Shown piece after piece: positions 31,401-46,100 of a stretch of DNA of 64,000 bases (position 1 is the stretch's first letter; the number at the start of each line of letters is the position of its first letter). The notes beneath the pieces are model-generated. The model did not search any database and was not told the DNA's origin. It saw nothing but the letters and a program-made list of their open reading frames with translations. Both the position numbers and the translations under genes were made by a program. Source of the stretch: Dolomedes plantarius (Eukaryota; Arthropoda; Arachnida; Araneae; Dolomedidae); contig OU015492.1 in assembly GCA_907164885.2 (NCBI GenBank), positions 44,483,893-44,547,892 on the forward strand, in the 5' to 3' direction.

Positions 31401-33096
31401 CATACTATACTAGAGAGCGGGAAATTGTCTGGAAAGGTTAAATTAGCCTTAAAAATATATGGAAAATATTCAGTTTTTAATGCATGTTTGATAGAATGTG
31501 ACTTTTAAAAAATTAACATTCTAAGCACATAAAATAAATTTGCTATTAAAAATTATGTATTTTTTCAATAATATTTTTAAATAGAAATGAAATTATTACT
31601 TATATATAGAGATTACGTTACAATTATTTCCATGAAGAGTCATTTAACTAACATACTAAAATCTCTTCTATCAGAGGAACAATTGATGAAGTAACATCTA
31701 TTTTTTATTTTGCCCTTTTCTCTGGCTGCTGATAGTCTTTCTTCCTCTTGCATTTTCATGCCATTGCTAATTAACTTTTCGTAGAACTTTTTAGAATTTT
31801 AACTAATATATAAACTAAAAAGTGGGAACCAATTCAACAGGCCTCTGAAAGCTTCTGTTACTTTCAGTCTAGTGATCCAACCTGTGGGTTGTGACCCCTT
31901 AGGGGATTGTGAAGTGTTTTCTGAGGGGTCGCCATGATCTTATCTAATTGAAATAATTTTTTTGGTGAATTTCACTGAAAAAAAAATTTGTCAGTATTTA
32001 TCTACCATGAAACTGTAAGGCAATGTTTTATAAAGGTAAAAGTCTCATGCAAAGAACAAACCTAGTTTTCTAAAAATCTACTGCCTTTATTTGATGATAA
32101 ATAATAATCATAGTTACTATGGTCAATACACAGATTCTAAACCTCAGTTTGCTTTTCATCAGTCTGTGAGTTCATTTTGAAATTACTATTGTAGTTTCCT
32201 CAATGAAATAAAGCCATTTTATTTAGGACACAGTTTTTCTATATTTATTGTTAGATAATTCTGAATCAGTAAGAAGGTACATTTTTTTTCCTTTTTTTTT
32301 TGTGGTTCGGTTTTGTTTTTGACTTTATACTCCTTTGACTGAGGGATAAATGTTTCTCCATGTTTTTCTATTTCTTACAAATTTAATTAAAAAAATTAAA
32401 CATTTAGTTAGAATTTAAATTATGGAAAAAATTATGCATTCCATAATTATTTAAATTATGGATTGCATTTTAGTGATTTTCTTTATGACTTAAAGGGCCC
32501 CTTAATGAAAATTTGAAGGGTGGTTGTTCATTATACAGTACAACCTCCGAAATCTGGAATCGTTCAGTACATGGCAATTCCGGATTTGAGAGGTTTTTAA
32601 ATAACACTATGGAATTTTAGGTAAAAATAAACATACTTAAAAAAACATAAAATGCTTTAATTATTAAATGAACTTGAATACAGATCATGTATTTACATTG
32701 TAATTTAAACATTTCAGTCAATGTCTTGCTTTAGTTTTGGCTTACTAGAATTTTTTTTTCTCGAATCCTATATATTCCCATAATTTCATGTTTCGGGGTT
32801 AAATTCTGCTGTTCTAAGCCTAATGTTTTATCTAATGATTTTATCAGGTCGTCCGTTGACATTTTTTTTTTGTTTTTGGGACATTAGCAGACAATTAGCA
32901 TAGTGGCTGGCAGTATACACAGACAAAAGCAGATATGAAAATAAAACTTCTTTATTTGAAGTTGTAGATAAACTGAAATAACTACAATTAAGCTGCCTCA
33001 GACATGCAGTCAGCGAGACATCTCACTCAAAACAGGCTCTACATCAGCTGGGAAAACAGAAAATGAGAGCGAGAGCAAACAAACTTGCTACACAAT

Positions 33097-33195
<99 letters not shown>

Positions 33196-36100
33196 TTTGC
33201 ATAAAGTATAAAAGTACACGAGTTGATCCTAACTGGTAATCAATAAACCATATTAAACACAAATGAAAACCCCCACTGACATTGGATGAATACAAATGAT
33301 GTTATGAAACAGAACCTCAGAGGTGATGTCATTTGTAAATGAATTTCCTAGGTTAACACTGATTACCTGATTACCAGGGTATTAAAATATCATATTTCGC
33401 AACTGCCAAAATCAAAACAATGGCATGAGTATGATACCAAACTATGGGAAAACTAAATGCAAATCACTTCTAGATAAAAATCCCAACACATACCCAACAA
33501 AAATATTAGTAATGAAATGTTCTTCAGGGGGAAAGAAAATAGTTTAGTCAAAACAAATTGTTTTTCCATGCAAAAAGAATAATATAAACCTATGCAGATG
33601 TCGCCAGGAAAGAAACTTATTAATTCACAGAATGATAATAAATGCAGACAATTTTAGAAGTTAAAAAGTTTTAAAAAGGTGAGCAGTTGCATGCCCTCTA
33701 GCAGAAGAAAAAAGTTTTTAATGTTTATACGTTGATTTTAAACAAACAATACAATGTATAATTCTAAATTAAAAAATTCGTCAGAAATGGAGAACTTAAT
33801 ATTTAAAATGGTACCTCGTTTATTAATTTTGGTTAAGTATGAAGGGAGAAAAAGGAGAAGTCTTTGAATCTTGCAGCAAATTCCTTCTCAAGATCTTCTA
33901 TAAACCTTAAAAATACTGCAATGCCTTCATCAGAGTTCTTCTTTTTATATTTAAGAATTGTTGGGAAATGAATAAATTCTTGACTCGCAATATCTTTTTC
34001 AAAGATATCCAGCTTGAGATGGAAAGCAGAGACACTTTGTATCAGATTACATATTAATTTTCCATTTCCTTGTAACTCGGTGTTCAGCACATTTAAATAT
34101 TTCAGAATGTCTTTCAGGAAAGCCACAGCTAGCATATTGCACTTGTTTGTTTTGAACTCAAAGTGATTCCTTCCTTCCTGCGTATCAAAGATTTGCAAGA
34201 AGAAGGTTACTTGTTCTTTTATTTGCCAAACACTTTCAATAACTTGACCTTTACTTAGCCAACGAACATTGTTGTGTTGCAGTAAGTCAAAATATGCCGA
34301 ATCACATTCAGAAACTCTTGAACTGTCGGTGCTGAAGAGAACGAGACCTCATAAAATTGATAAACTCGACCAAGCAGTTCATTACTTCATTCAGAGTAGC
34401 ACTAAGTTTTCCACAAAGGACTGTCTGGTGAATTATGCACTGATAAGATATTAGGCCTGCATTCTTATCCCTTATTCTCTTTACTAATCCTTTTTCTTTG
34501 CTAATCATCGCTGGGGCCCCGTCACTTGAAACGGGCACCATTTTATCATAACTAATATTTGATATTGTTATGAATTCATCAAAAGTCTTGAATAAATCTT
34601 CTCCGCAAGTCTTACCTTTAAATGGCAATATTGCTAGCAATTCTTCCCTGAACGCTTTACTTTCAATGTAAAAAAAATCACGAAAATAGACATTTGTTCA
34701 TTATCAACGTCACATGATTCATAAAGTGCTATCGTGTAGGAAGGTGCTTTCTGCAGAAGTTCGAGCAAATTACTTTTGTTGTCAGCAGCTAAAATTTCGG
34801 TTCTTGTATTACTTCTTTCCAACAATGGAATACCTTCAATTGCGGTGACTATATCCTTTTTCTCTTCAAAAAGTGCCATGGCTACTTCCAACATGCAATC
34901 TTTTATTATCTCCGAGTCTGAAAATGGCTTCTGGTGTTTATTAAGTGTCCAGCACACATGCAGTGCTGCTTCTGCGGATTTTTCTTTCTCGCTCATACAG
35001 CAAACTAGTAAAGCCATGCTTTTTTTGTGAGAAGTTAGATATGCTTAATTTTTCTTTATGAGCTTCAATGCCAAGAGGAAAGTTTTGTGGAACTGCTGAT
35101 GAGTTTTCGTAGTGTCTTTAAATTGGCACTTTTAACAATAGCGACAGTTTGGTTGCATTATGAGGCAAACTGGAACCGGTTTAAGCCTATCAGGCAGCAT
35201 AAAACAATATTGTACAGTCCACTCAGTCAGAAACTTCCTAATTTCACTGTCAGCTTTTCGCCTTTTTAGGATCCATATTGATGTAGGTACAAAACGTTTT
35301 AGTACACGACAAATTCTAACACTAGATCTAACACAAATTCCTTACAAGATCGCAATGCAACTACCTAATAACTGATGACGTGTCGAAACATGCCGGCCAG
35401 TATGCTTCCTCCCGCTCGCACTCCAACGCACTCTTGTGCTACACAGCACAGCATAGCAACAGCTATGTATCTACCTACTAAAACTAGTTATATAAAAATA
35501 TTAATTAAATTGAATAGGTAGGTAAGTTATTTAACAATTTTTGGCGGTCCAGGTTTTGACCTTCCGTGGTCTGTTTGCCGACCGCTGGTCTATGGGGTAG
35601 TATGCTGGCTTCAAATTCCTGGTATGTTTAATTCCTGCTCTTGACAGGCAGTTTCTTCATCTTTTATTGGCATGATTTTTTTTTTCTTTGAAAAGTAATG
35701 AGATTTTGTTGAAAAACTTTGCACATGTTTACTTGATTTAAGAACTAAGTAGTTGTGTAGCTCTCAATAAAGAAAATTCCTCCAAAATTGAATAAATTTT
35801 GGAAAAAGGAAAATTTGTTAATTAAGAACATTGATCAGTATTTTAGCTACAGTTTTGAAAGATTTGAAAATAATTTTGAGAACCTTGATATTCAACTGAA
35901 ATTGTACTTTTTAGGAAAAGCCAAAGAAAGTGATTCTGAAGTTGCAAATGAGGAAGAGGAGGAGGAAGAAGAAAAACAGGTGAGAGGTTTACTATTGCAG
36001 TGTTATTTTTAATCTGCTATCAAATTTCATTCTATTTTCTAAAATAATTTTCTGAGAAAAATCTTATTTACTGATAATACTTTTCAGAAAGTACTTAATA

Positions 36101-39100
36101 GTGTGTATATGCCACTCATATATATCGTGAAGTGGTTAGTGTCACGAGCTTCCACAAAATGGACTCAGGTTTGAATCCCGGTTGAGTCTTGTATGTTAAT
36201 TTGCTGTCGTCTCCTTATAGGAAGCAGTGTCACATTACCTATATGGTTCTCCCTTAATAAAGTAGTTAACAATATTTGTGATATGGATGGGCAAATGTTA
36301 TCAAGACATGTCTGCAATATTGATAAAAAAGAGGAAAAATTTCCCTCATGTTTACTTGAATTAAATTCAGTAGGATTAACCAAAATAAGTTATGTACATT
36401 GAGAAATATTTTTTATTAATACCTGTGCACGATTAAAAATTCCACTGTAGAAAATAAAAATTCCCTCAAAAATTAAATATCTTAATTTAAATTAAATTTT
36501 CTGACTTTTTTTTTTATTAAAAAAATCAGTTTACTAATAATTTAATCTGAAGATTTATAAGTTTAAAAAAAAAATAAATATGTTTTTAAACATTTTCAGA
36601 GTAGTTGAGCATCAAAAGACAAAACTGAAGGTGGTAAAGCATTTGAAATGCTAACAGATGTTTGCTGCAATATTCTAGCTGAAAATATACTTTCAAAGCA
36701 GATTACCCTTAATAGAATTCTGTAATACTTGTAGAAAAGTAACAGGTGCAATGTTTGCTGACATTGCTGGTACTATGATTTAAACTTTTGGTGTTGCAGT
36801 ATCTTTGATTTTTACTGTATAAAATCTGTGGCAGGTGTACAGTTTACTGTTTTGCTCTTTTGCTTTTGTTAAATATTAGTATTTATAGACACTGCAAAGA
36901 ATATGAGTGTCTATTATATATACTTACATTTTAGCAACACTGACATTTTAGCAACAAAATGCTGTAAATTATGTTTTTAATGTTGCTTGAGATGTATAGG
37001 AAACAAAATTAAACATCATTTGAGTCACCTCTTCTATGCATTAAAGCTTTCTCTACTCCTAAAAAGCTGTTAATGCAGTAAAAAACATTTAATATTTTAA
37101 CTAGAATTAAAGCATGTTATTTGTACTTTGATCTGTATTTGAATTACAATGGTCATTGAAATTTTTATACATTTCTGCGAGTGATAATATTTGTCCCTAA
37201 TTATTTTGTTTACATTTCAGGAAGAAGAAGAAGATCATAAAGGTATGTTAATCATTCATTATTATTACTATTAGTATTAATTACATTGTAATAAAGTATT
37301 TTATATTTCTGCATTCAATAAATAATTTGTTCTCTTATTTTATAAAATGCTAGCACACATATCTACTTTTTTCGTGAAATTTCTAAGATTTGGTTTGTTC
37401 TTCCATTTGGATGTATTTTTCCATGGGATGTAGTTGTCGGTAATTAATTTGCTTCACATTATAATAACCCTGCCATTAAATTTTAACACTAGAATCAGTG
37501 AAGGAAGACTCCCAAGAAGCTGATAAAGCAGAAAGCCCGAAAAATGCAAGTGATTTAGAAGCACAGAAAAATGCTGAGTGTAATGGAAGTGATGAAGGCA
37601 GTACTAAAGCAGAGTCTGGAAATGCTCATCTTTCATCCCCAAAGCCAGAAACTGCACCTGTTGTACCTCCAGTTACAGAAGATGTTAATAAAGTGGACTT
37701 AACAGAAAACAAATCATGTGATAACGACTCAGTTGGGAAAACAGACTGTGAGGATTCGGAAATTGGGAAAACAGAAGAAAACCAGACTTGTGTTGATTCA
37801 TCTCCAAATGAAACAGTTTTGAGCAAACAAGAAAAAACACAGGAGGAAACGACTGATAATTCTTCAAAGAATTCAGTGGCTGAGGAAAATTCAGTTGAGC
37901 CTATGGATACAGATGAAAAGATTTCTCAAGACTCTGGTTGTAAAAAAGGTGAAACAAAAACTAATATTAAGGCATCAGAGAAAACAAACTCCAGTACAGA
38001 AAACACCTCATCAGATACATCAACTGCCAACAAGCAAAAGAGGTTCGTTTTTTTTATTCAGAATACATTCTTTAGTTTCAAGGTGCAAAATAAATTTATT
38101 TCATTCTTTTAGCTACATATATTTTCATTTGTAATAATTTCTTCTGTAATCCTAAGATTGTTTAGAATGTTATAGAAATTTCGACTATTAAAGTAAATCG
38201 GTTTTAGCAATTTTCCTTAATTATGCATTTTTTTTTACACAACCAGGCTTTTTTTACTTTTTTTTAAAAAATTATTTCTTTCAAGTAAGGAAAAGTTTTA
38301 ATGGTGTTTCTTCTAAAGTTATGCTAATAACAGTGTTCTGGGATGGAAAAGTTTTCTTTACTGTTTTACAGATATAAAAAGATGTATGCTAAGTCTGAGA
38401 AACTTTGGGATGGGAGTTATTTCTAAGAATTAAAAGTTCGGGCATTTGAATGGGTTTTTTCTTTTTTTTTTTTCTTCTTGGGAGTATATAGATTATTGCA
38501 TATTGATTGCATTAAAGGTACACATTCTTAAAAAATAAAAAATCTGTTAATTATGTTGTATTTTATCTTTTTGTGAAATGGTGGATAAAATTTAGTATTG
38601 ATTCATTTTGCTTTCATATTTCAATTCCAACTGTTCCTGGGTTTTTATGAGGGTTACTCTTTGCCTACTTGTCCCATAATTTCTTTCTGTGCATGTTATG
38701 CTATGGCTTAAGATAGAAGTATTTTTTGCTAACATTGAGAAGTAAGCTTTGAAGTGTTGTGATTTTCCTTTGGTTGGATCTCATTCATCTTGCTTTTATT
38801 CTGTTATATGGGGCTGGTATTCACACTTTTAATATTTTCATTTTATAAGTGTGGCCTATTTCTTTTATATAAACTACTAAGTTTTAATCTCATTGGAGTA
38901 TAAATAGAATCCAGCATATTCCAGTTACTACAGATCTGTTATATTTTCTAAATTGTCCTCATACATATTGACAAGAAAAATCTCTTTGAAAGAAATGAAT
39001 AAATATTGAGCAATAATTTTGTCGCCATAAGAGTGCTTGGAAGTATGAAAAAATATGCTGAGAATATATTTTACTCTACAGAATGAAGCTTTATTTAGGT

Positions 39101-42100
39101 CATGTAAAGAGTCTTATATGGGCAGAATTAATGTTAAACTTAATTTTAGTAGTACCACTAAAGGTTGTGTTCATGCTTGAGGATATTTTCGTCAACCTAA
39201 TGGATTTTAAAATTATATTGCTAAAAGATTCATGTGCAATTTTGCCTCATAGTTTCATTGTTAGTTTCTGTTAGTATTGTTTACCTTCAGTGATAGTAGG
39301 TGTTCTAAGTCAAGATAAAATATTAAAAGATAGGTAATTTCATTTTTTTTTTTTGTTATAACACTCTCTTTATGACAGGTATATTTCATATATGATCATA
39401 ATAAAACAAATAACCTGAAAGTTCTGAAATGTTTTATTGAATCTTTTTCGGGTGAAGATTGATTTTGATTTTATATAAATCTAAAATTTACTTCATTATT
39501 GGCTTTGAACATTTTTTGTGTATTTTTCTTCATTAAAATAGAATTTTGCGACTTGAATTCTTATGTGATTATTGATTGCATTGATGAATCAATTACACTT
39601 AAGGTATATTAGAACTATTTTTTTTTTTTTTTAAACTTTTCTTACCCCTTAGCATTTACAAATTGTAAGAGTATCATTTTGTATGGTTACTAATAATTGC
39701 TCTTTTCTTGTTCTTTTACTAAAGCAGTAATGAAAAAGAAGAAAGTTCTGAGAAAGGTACGTTCCATTTTATTTATTTTTGTTCATTTCTAATACTTTCT
39801 TACTAAAATTCTTGAAATTTTTATTGTTGATGTGCATTGAGTCTTATATTCTGTAACAGGGATCACCATGACAATTAGGTGCTGATTATGTTTGTTATTA
39901 AATGTCCATCTGCATGATTGCGTAATCTGTTAACTATTCATGTATGCAGATGTGTGTGTGTGTAAATGCTGTAGCAAATGTAGTGATGGGAGTTTTCAAG
40001 TTATTCTATCAGATGTCTTTTAATAACCGATTATCAATTATTGTACTGCTTGTGATTGTCATTATCATCTGACTTCAGTATATTGGGGTGTAAAAAAAAA
40101 AATCTTTAGCCTTTATTGCTATCTTCTGCTGAAACGTTAATCATTTTAACTAAAGAAGTTTAATAATAGCCATCTGTATATCCTTAGGAAAAAAGTTTCA
40201 TTTATTCTGTTAGTTACATTTTTTATAGATAGCTTTTAGTCATCAAAAAATTTCAGAAGATATTTTTCTTTGCTTTTTTTCTTTAACCTAATTTTTCCTT
40301 TTAAGTCAATCACAAAGTTTTGATTGCTCTTTGGATAAAATTTAATGTAATAGTATTCTAAGAGTTTGCCTAAAGTGAAGAATAACAGATAAAATAATTC
40401 GATGATTTAAAAGATTTACATTATGATAAAAGTTATAATAATAAACTTTATAAAATGGAAAATGCTGATTTTTTTTCTCTTTTGTTTGAAATAATTTAGA
40501 AATTTAAACCTTTATAATTAAAAAAATAAATTCCATGTATAAAATAAAAACTTTTATGATTTTAAACAGTATTTTTTAGTAACTGAACATTTATAATTTC
40601 TTACTCTAGCACAAGATAACTTAAGTTTTCACTACAGTACAATTCCATATTAAAAAATTAGTATAAATATTATTTTAGAAAGGTTATATATGCTACTACA
40701 ACTTTTCCTGTTTAAGCAATCATACAAATGTCGTCAGCTTTAATACTGTCCAAAGAAACGAGAATTACATTGATGCAAGCAAGCCATCCAAGAAATAATT
40801 GTTCCATTGCTCACTCAAGTGTACTGCGAATGAGTTACACCAGAAAAAAATGACCATGGCGATAACTTGTGTGATTTTCTTGATGGAATTAATTGAGCAG
40901 TTTGAAATAATCAAGATATCTGAGTGGGTTTCCCATCTGTAATTATTTGTGTCTCATAACAAATTTTATAAGAACATTTTATACTTAGAACTATATTTTT
41001 TTAAAAGATCTTGAAATTGATTTTGCATAAATTTAAAATTAAAGGTAAATTTTATAATTTTTTAAAGACATAAAATTTAGTTAAATTGAATTTTTTTAAT
41101 TATTTCACTTTTGTTTTCTTTTTCATATTGTTGAATAAGAATCATTTTATATTAACTCAAAGAACAGTAAAGGTCATGGAAACCAATTCTGCTAATTGAC
41201 TATGAGCTCTGTATCCTGTTACTCATGCTGTAAGAGAAAAAGTTAGTCTTCAAGGTTGGCTTATTTTATAGATTTTTGTGTGGTTTGGTTGTCTTTTTTC
41301 TAACTGAGAAATAAAAGGACAGGAACTATTGCTTAAAGCATATTCTAAATGGTTATAAACACCCATGCCAACTGCTGGACTTGTATTTTACTAATTTGTA
41401 GTCTTGTTGATTCTTAAGCGATTCTGTTATGCAAGAACTAAGCAAAACATAGCATGTCAATGTGATCCCTGTGTCAATCAGATGATGATTTTGAAACTTA
41501 AAATATTGTAAAAATTTGTTTTTCTTTTAAAGTTATAAAAAAAAGTTTTTTCTACTTATTTCAGAGGCCACTGGGAAGCGGTCAATTATTTTGATTTCAA
41601 GTAAAGTATTAATTTTCCTATTCTTTCTGTTAATGTATTCTATTTCTCATTGCATTACTTGAGTCTTATTTAGCAAGAATGTAAATTTATGTGCGAGATA
41701 TTGTCAATTATCATTTAACATACGTAGTTGGAGAATTTCAATAAAAAGTTAAAGAATTTTGCAAGAAAGTGTGCATTTTCTCACCTTCAGTTTATGTTTG
41801 AGCCCTGTTTAAGAGTATTATTAATAATAAATATTTTCTTTGATGGATTGCAACTGATGCTGTTCCTTTTTTATACATTAAGTAGGCAGCTTGTTTTCTA
41901 GTCTGGAATATCTGAAAACATTCATGGTTTATAAGAAAAATGCTTTAAAGTTTTCTTTTCTCCTTTAGAACAATAAAAATAATGTACATTTTTAAATCTG
42001 AAATTTTATAGTATGAAAAGCAATAAATATAGTTTGAAAATTTTGTTATAATTTTGTAACTTTCATGCATGTATGTAAATAATTCGAGGGAAATGGGTTA

Positions 42101-43107
42101 CACTCATATGTATACATAAAATAGTGATTAAAAATGCAAATGAGTTTTGTTTATACTGATGATTTGTCAAAGGATAACTTATAACACGTGTGAAGTCGGA
42201 GTAAAGAATGGATCAGAGGGGTCTTACTTGAAACTTAGGATTTACACTACTACCCCCGAAGTTTATGCGATAGGTGGGACTGACGAAAGATCACGTAAGT
42301 TGGCGCACAACTTTGCATATAAATACATAAACATTTTGTCTAATTTGGACGAAGAAATTAAAAAAACACCAATTTAAAGTAAAAAATTGTATTACACATT
42401 ATACATATATACAAGATATTTTTTAAAAAATGTTGATGGTTTAAAAATTCTAATAAAGTAGTCTTTCTTATAAAATGCCCCCTTTTTCCCCCCGAATTTC
42501 TTCCCAGCAGACTAATTTTTTTTTAATTCTCTGCTTTGTTGTGGTTACGTGATCTTTCTTAAAGTCTATATTTTCTAATATCTGTAACCCATTCTCACTT
42601 GTGCTGAGACCTTCTGTCAAGTTTATAATTGTCATTAGGGTTTCTTGTGGAATTCAATCTGAGGTGTCGAATTCTTCAGTGATGCTTTGGTCGTGCATCT
42701 CTATGAGATCATTGACCGCCAGCTCTTCAAGATGAGATTCGATATGTCAACAGCTTGTTGACATAATCTCCATCGACTTCATTATCTAATTGCCTGGCAA
42801 GATTGACAACTTCTGTCGCATGAGCAATACGATCAGTTTCAGGTGTTGTTTCCATCTTGTTTTTAAAAAATTAGGAACAAAGTTTCTTCCAGACACCATT
42901 TAGAAGTTTTTTTTAAAATTTCATTCCAAGATTTAAAAAAATTAAAAAAGGGTAAAATCAAAAAGCGCGTAACGGGGAATTCTCGTAAGTTGGGGTATTA
43001 CTGTACTTTAATAAACTGAAAATGTCCTGCTCTTCCTTAAATTTTTTGTAGCATGTTGTTGACCCAGGGGTAATGTTTTCTCTCCCGGGATACATTAAAC
43101 AGTAATG

Positions 43108-43153
<46 letters not shown>

Positions 43154-46100
43154 CATACACACACACACACATACATACATACATGTAATCAAGACATTAG
43201 TGCAGATTTCAACTTAATATGTAGTAATTATATAATAGCATTTCATTATTAAATTATGTTATCTATTTTCTTGAAAGTGACTCATATGGTAGATAAAAAA
43301 TAATTAAATTTTTATGGAGATACTACATATTTACATTGATGCATAAAAAGTGTTAGTCAGAGGACAAATTAATTAGATTAAAATTTTATGCTGCAAATTC
43401 TTTTATATTCTGTAAAACTAAGGAGCATTTTGTGAGCACTTAGAACTTGAATTTATGTCATATTATAAATGTTAAGGGTAAAGATGTTAAAACTTTTTTA
43501 AACATCCGTAATGACTTGTTTTTTAATTTTTTATTCAGGATATATCTTACAATTGAAATTAAACTCAATTTATATGATTAAATCTTTTGTTAAATTTGAT
43601 TTTTCAAATTTTCCAGATGACTCTGTGAAAAGGGTAGCAGCAAGTAGTAAAAATCTTTGGGTTAGTGGTTTAGCTGAGAAGACTAGAGCCAATGACCTGA
43701 AAGCTTTGTTTAGTAAATTTGGAAAAGTAAGTTCTCTTATTCTTTTTATTTATCACCCAACATATAATTAATGAAAAATGTTTCCGAGGAAGAAACTCTA
43801 ATTTTCTAAAGCAGAAGTGCTAGATTAATGAAGTTTGGCGTGTAAAATAAAACAAAAAGATGCCATTTGCTTTGTAAATGATCACTTTTCCTTCCTTAGT
43901 ATGAAACATACTGTATGAGAAATTGATTACTGCATTATAACTTTTTGAACATATGCAAAAATTCTGTCCATATGTTTAGGCAGATTTGTTTAGACTTTAG
44001 TTGAACTAGTATTCAAGCTAAATTATAAATACAAAATTTTTAATTTATTAAACCTTAGCAATTTTATTGATTTTAAAGTACTTAGAGCTGGTTGTATAAA
44101 TGGTTTTACATATCACGATTACATTTGTCCAAGGATTGCTGACTTGGATTTAGATTTTTTTTTAAAAATTAAACTCCATAATTGAGAAAGAAATTTTGCA
44201 TCTTGGTAGTTTTCATTTTTTTTAAAAAATGCAAATATTTTTTAATTTAAATTTTGAGAAAAATTCTGGTTCATTTTGTTTTAAACGCTCCTAAACTCCT
44301 TTGAGCTAAATTTATAAAATGAATCCTGTTGCATGGTGCAAAAAAGTTCAGGCTCTCTGAAAATAAATTTTTATTGAATTATCAGCAAATAGTTCTATAA
44401 TAGCTGTAAATAGTCGACAAATTTTCTCCATAGGTTAACATTGGGGTGAGTGAATCCAATAGGATTAGTACATAGCAGCCTTAACAAGAACACTGTAGAA
44501 TTAGCTAAAATTATTATATACAATGATATTAAGACTGAATTTAATTTTTTTTTGCTGATAAAATACTAGATCTGTTGTGATTTTCCATGAAAAAAGAATT
44601 TTCTCACATATCTGAATTGATAATACATATTTACTGCACAATTGTCATTGATTTGAACACTATGAATCTTGAAGAGATTCATTTGTTATGTATGACTGAA
44701 ATATGTCTTTATTTTTTATTTAGGTTTCAGGTGCTAAAATTGTAACAAATGCCAAGACACCTGGAACTCGCTGTTATGGGTTCATCACCATGGCTTCAAG
44801 TGAAGAGGCTCTTACTTGTATTGAAAAATTGAACCATACTGAACTTCATGGGCGTATCATAACAGTTGAGAAAGTAAGTTGCATAAGGTTTTTTAGAACT
44901 TAAAGATTGGACTGCATTTACAACTAAAATTTTAACTGTTTTACTAACTTTAACTTTTAGACAACAAGGGAACCAACAGGATCTATAAAAAGAGCTGATC
45001 TTAAAAGTATTCAGTCAAAAGCGCCTCAGAAAAAATCTGAAAAGACTGAAAACACTGAAGGTTTGTTCAGATTTTTTTGTTCAATCTTTTATAATGCCCT
45101 ATTAAATTTTCCTGCCTCAGTAATGCAAGAATTTTGATATCTTGTATAGCATGTTCTAATTAAGCATTCATTTTTGTCTTACTGTACTTTATCTCTTAAA
45201 GGAGGTAAAATAAACACATCTGAGAAAAATGCTGAAAAAGCTGGAGGGTTGAAAACCGAGAAAGGAAAAAATGAGAAGTTAAAGATAGCTGATAAAAAAC
45301 TTGATAAACCTAAAAATGAAAAGAAGCCTATTGAAAATATGCAAACTGATGAAAAAAACAAAGATGGAACTGAATCTGTTAAAGGTGAGTTTATTTTAAG
45401 AGTATCTGTCCTTTGAGGTGTTAAGAGTTTTCTGTTTTCACTTTTAAGGGATTATATATCGAATAATTGCGGGTTTTAGTTGTACATGAAATCTGTTGTC
45501 TGTTCTGGTATGGGTAGTGCTCAATCAAGATATTCAGGGAAGGATTTTTACTGAAGAAAGCACCTCATTTTTTTCTTGGTTTTATGGATGATAAAGAAAT
45601 GCAATGATCTTGGGACTTATTTTCAGTCTTGCAGTTTAGAATGGTTTCATACACACTTAATAACTGTATTACTTGCAATAATTTCTTTTATAAAATTTGT
45701 TTAACATTTAATTTTTGTAATTGTTTCATAGTTCAGTGTATAAATATATTACATGAATATTTTTGTACCAATTTTACTCAAAATTGCTCATTTTAAAGCA
45801 ACAACATCATGTATTATATCAGAAGCTGAACAGGATTGTTAATCAACCGCCTTATGTTGGTAAAATTATTTTCCCCTCTCTCAAAAAGTATTGGTTGAAA
45901 TGTAAGGAGCTATTATATTTGTATATAAAGGCAATTAAAATTATGAAATTTTTTGGTGCTTATTAGCAGTACTCATTTTCTAAAATATGCAGGAAAATTT
46001 CCAAAAAAAAATCTAAGGATTTATTTATTGTTGAATGAATGGGAAGTATGAAAAATAAAGTTGTGCATATATTTAGTTGAGAAAATGTTAATGAAAAAAA

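Noticed and set aside
33044..33295. Minus-strand frame with a long alternating Tyr/Ile run
   Set aside because: Translation of an (AT)n-(AC)n microsatellite. The same applies to 42958-43176.
36128..36185. True tRNA gene
   Set aside because: A- and B-box-like stretches are present, but I could not pair an acceptor stem or define an anticodon arm. A SINE head fits better.
42147..42377. 76-residue plus-strand frame in intron 7
   Set aside because: Crosses the left end of the Tigger-derived element and does not join the gene by phase; no known motif.
43511..43616. N-terminal extension of the RRM frame
   Set aside because: This part is intron. The TTTCCAG acceptor at 43616 and the phase of exon 7 place the exon start at 43617.
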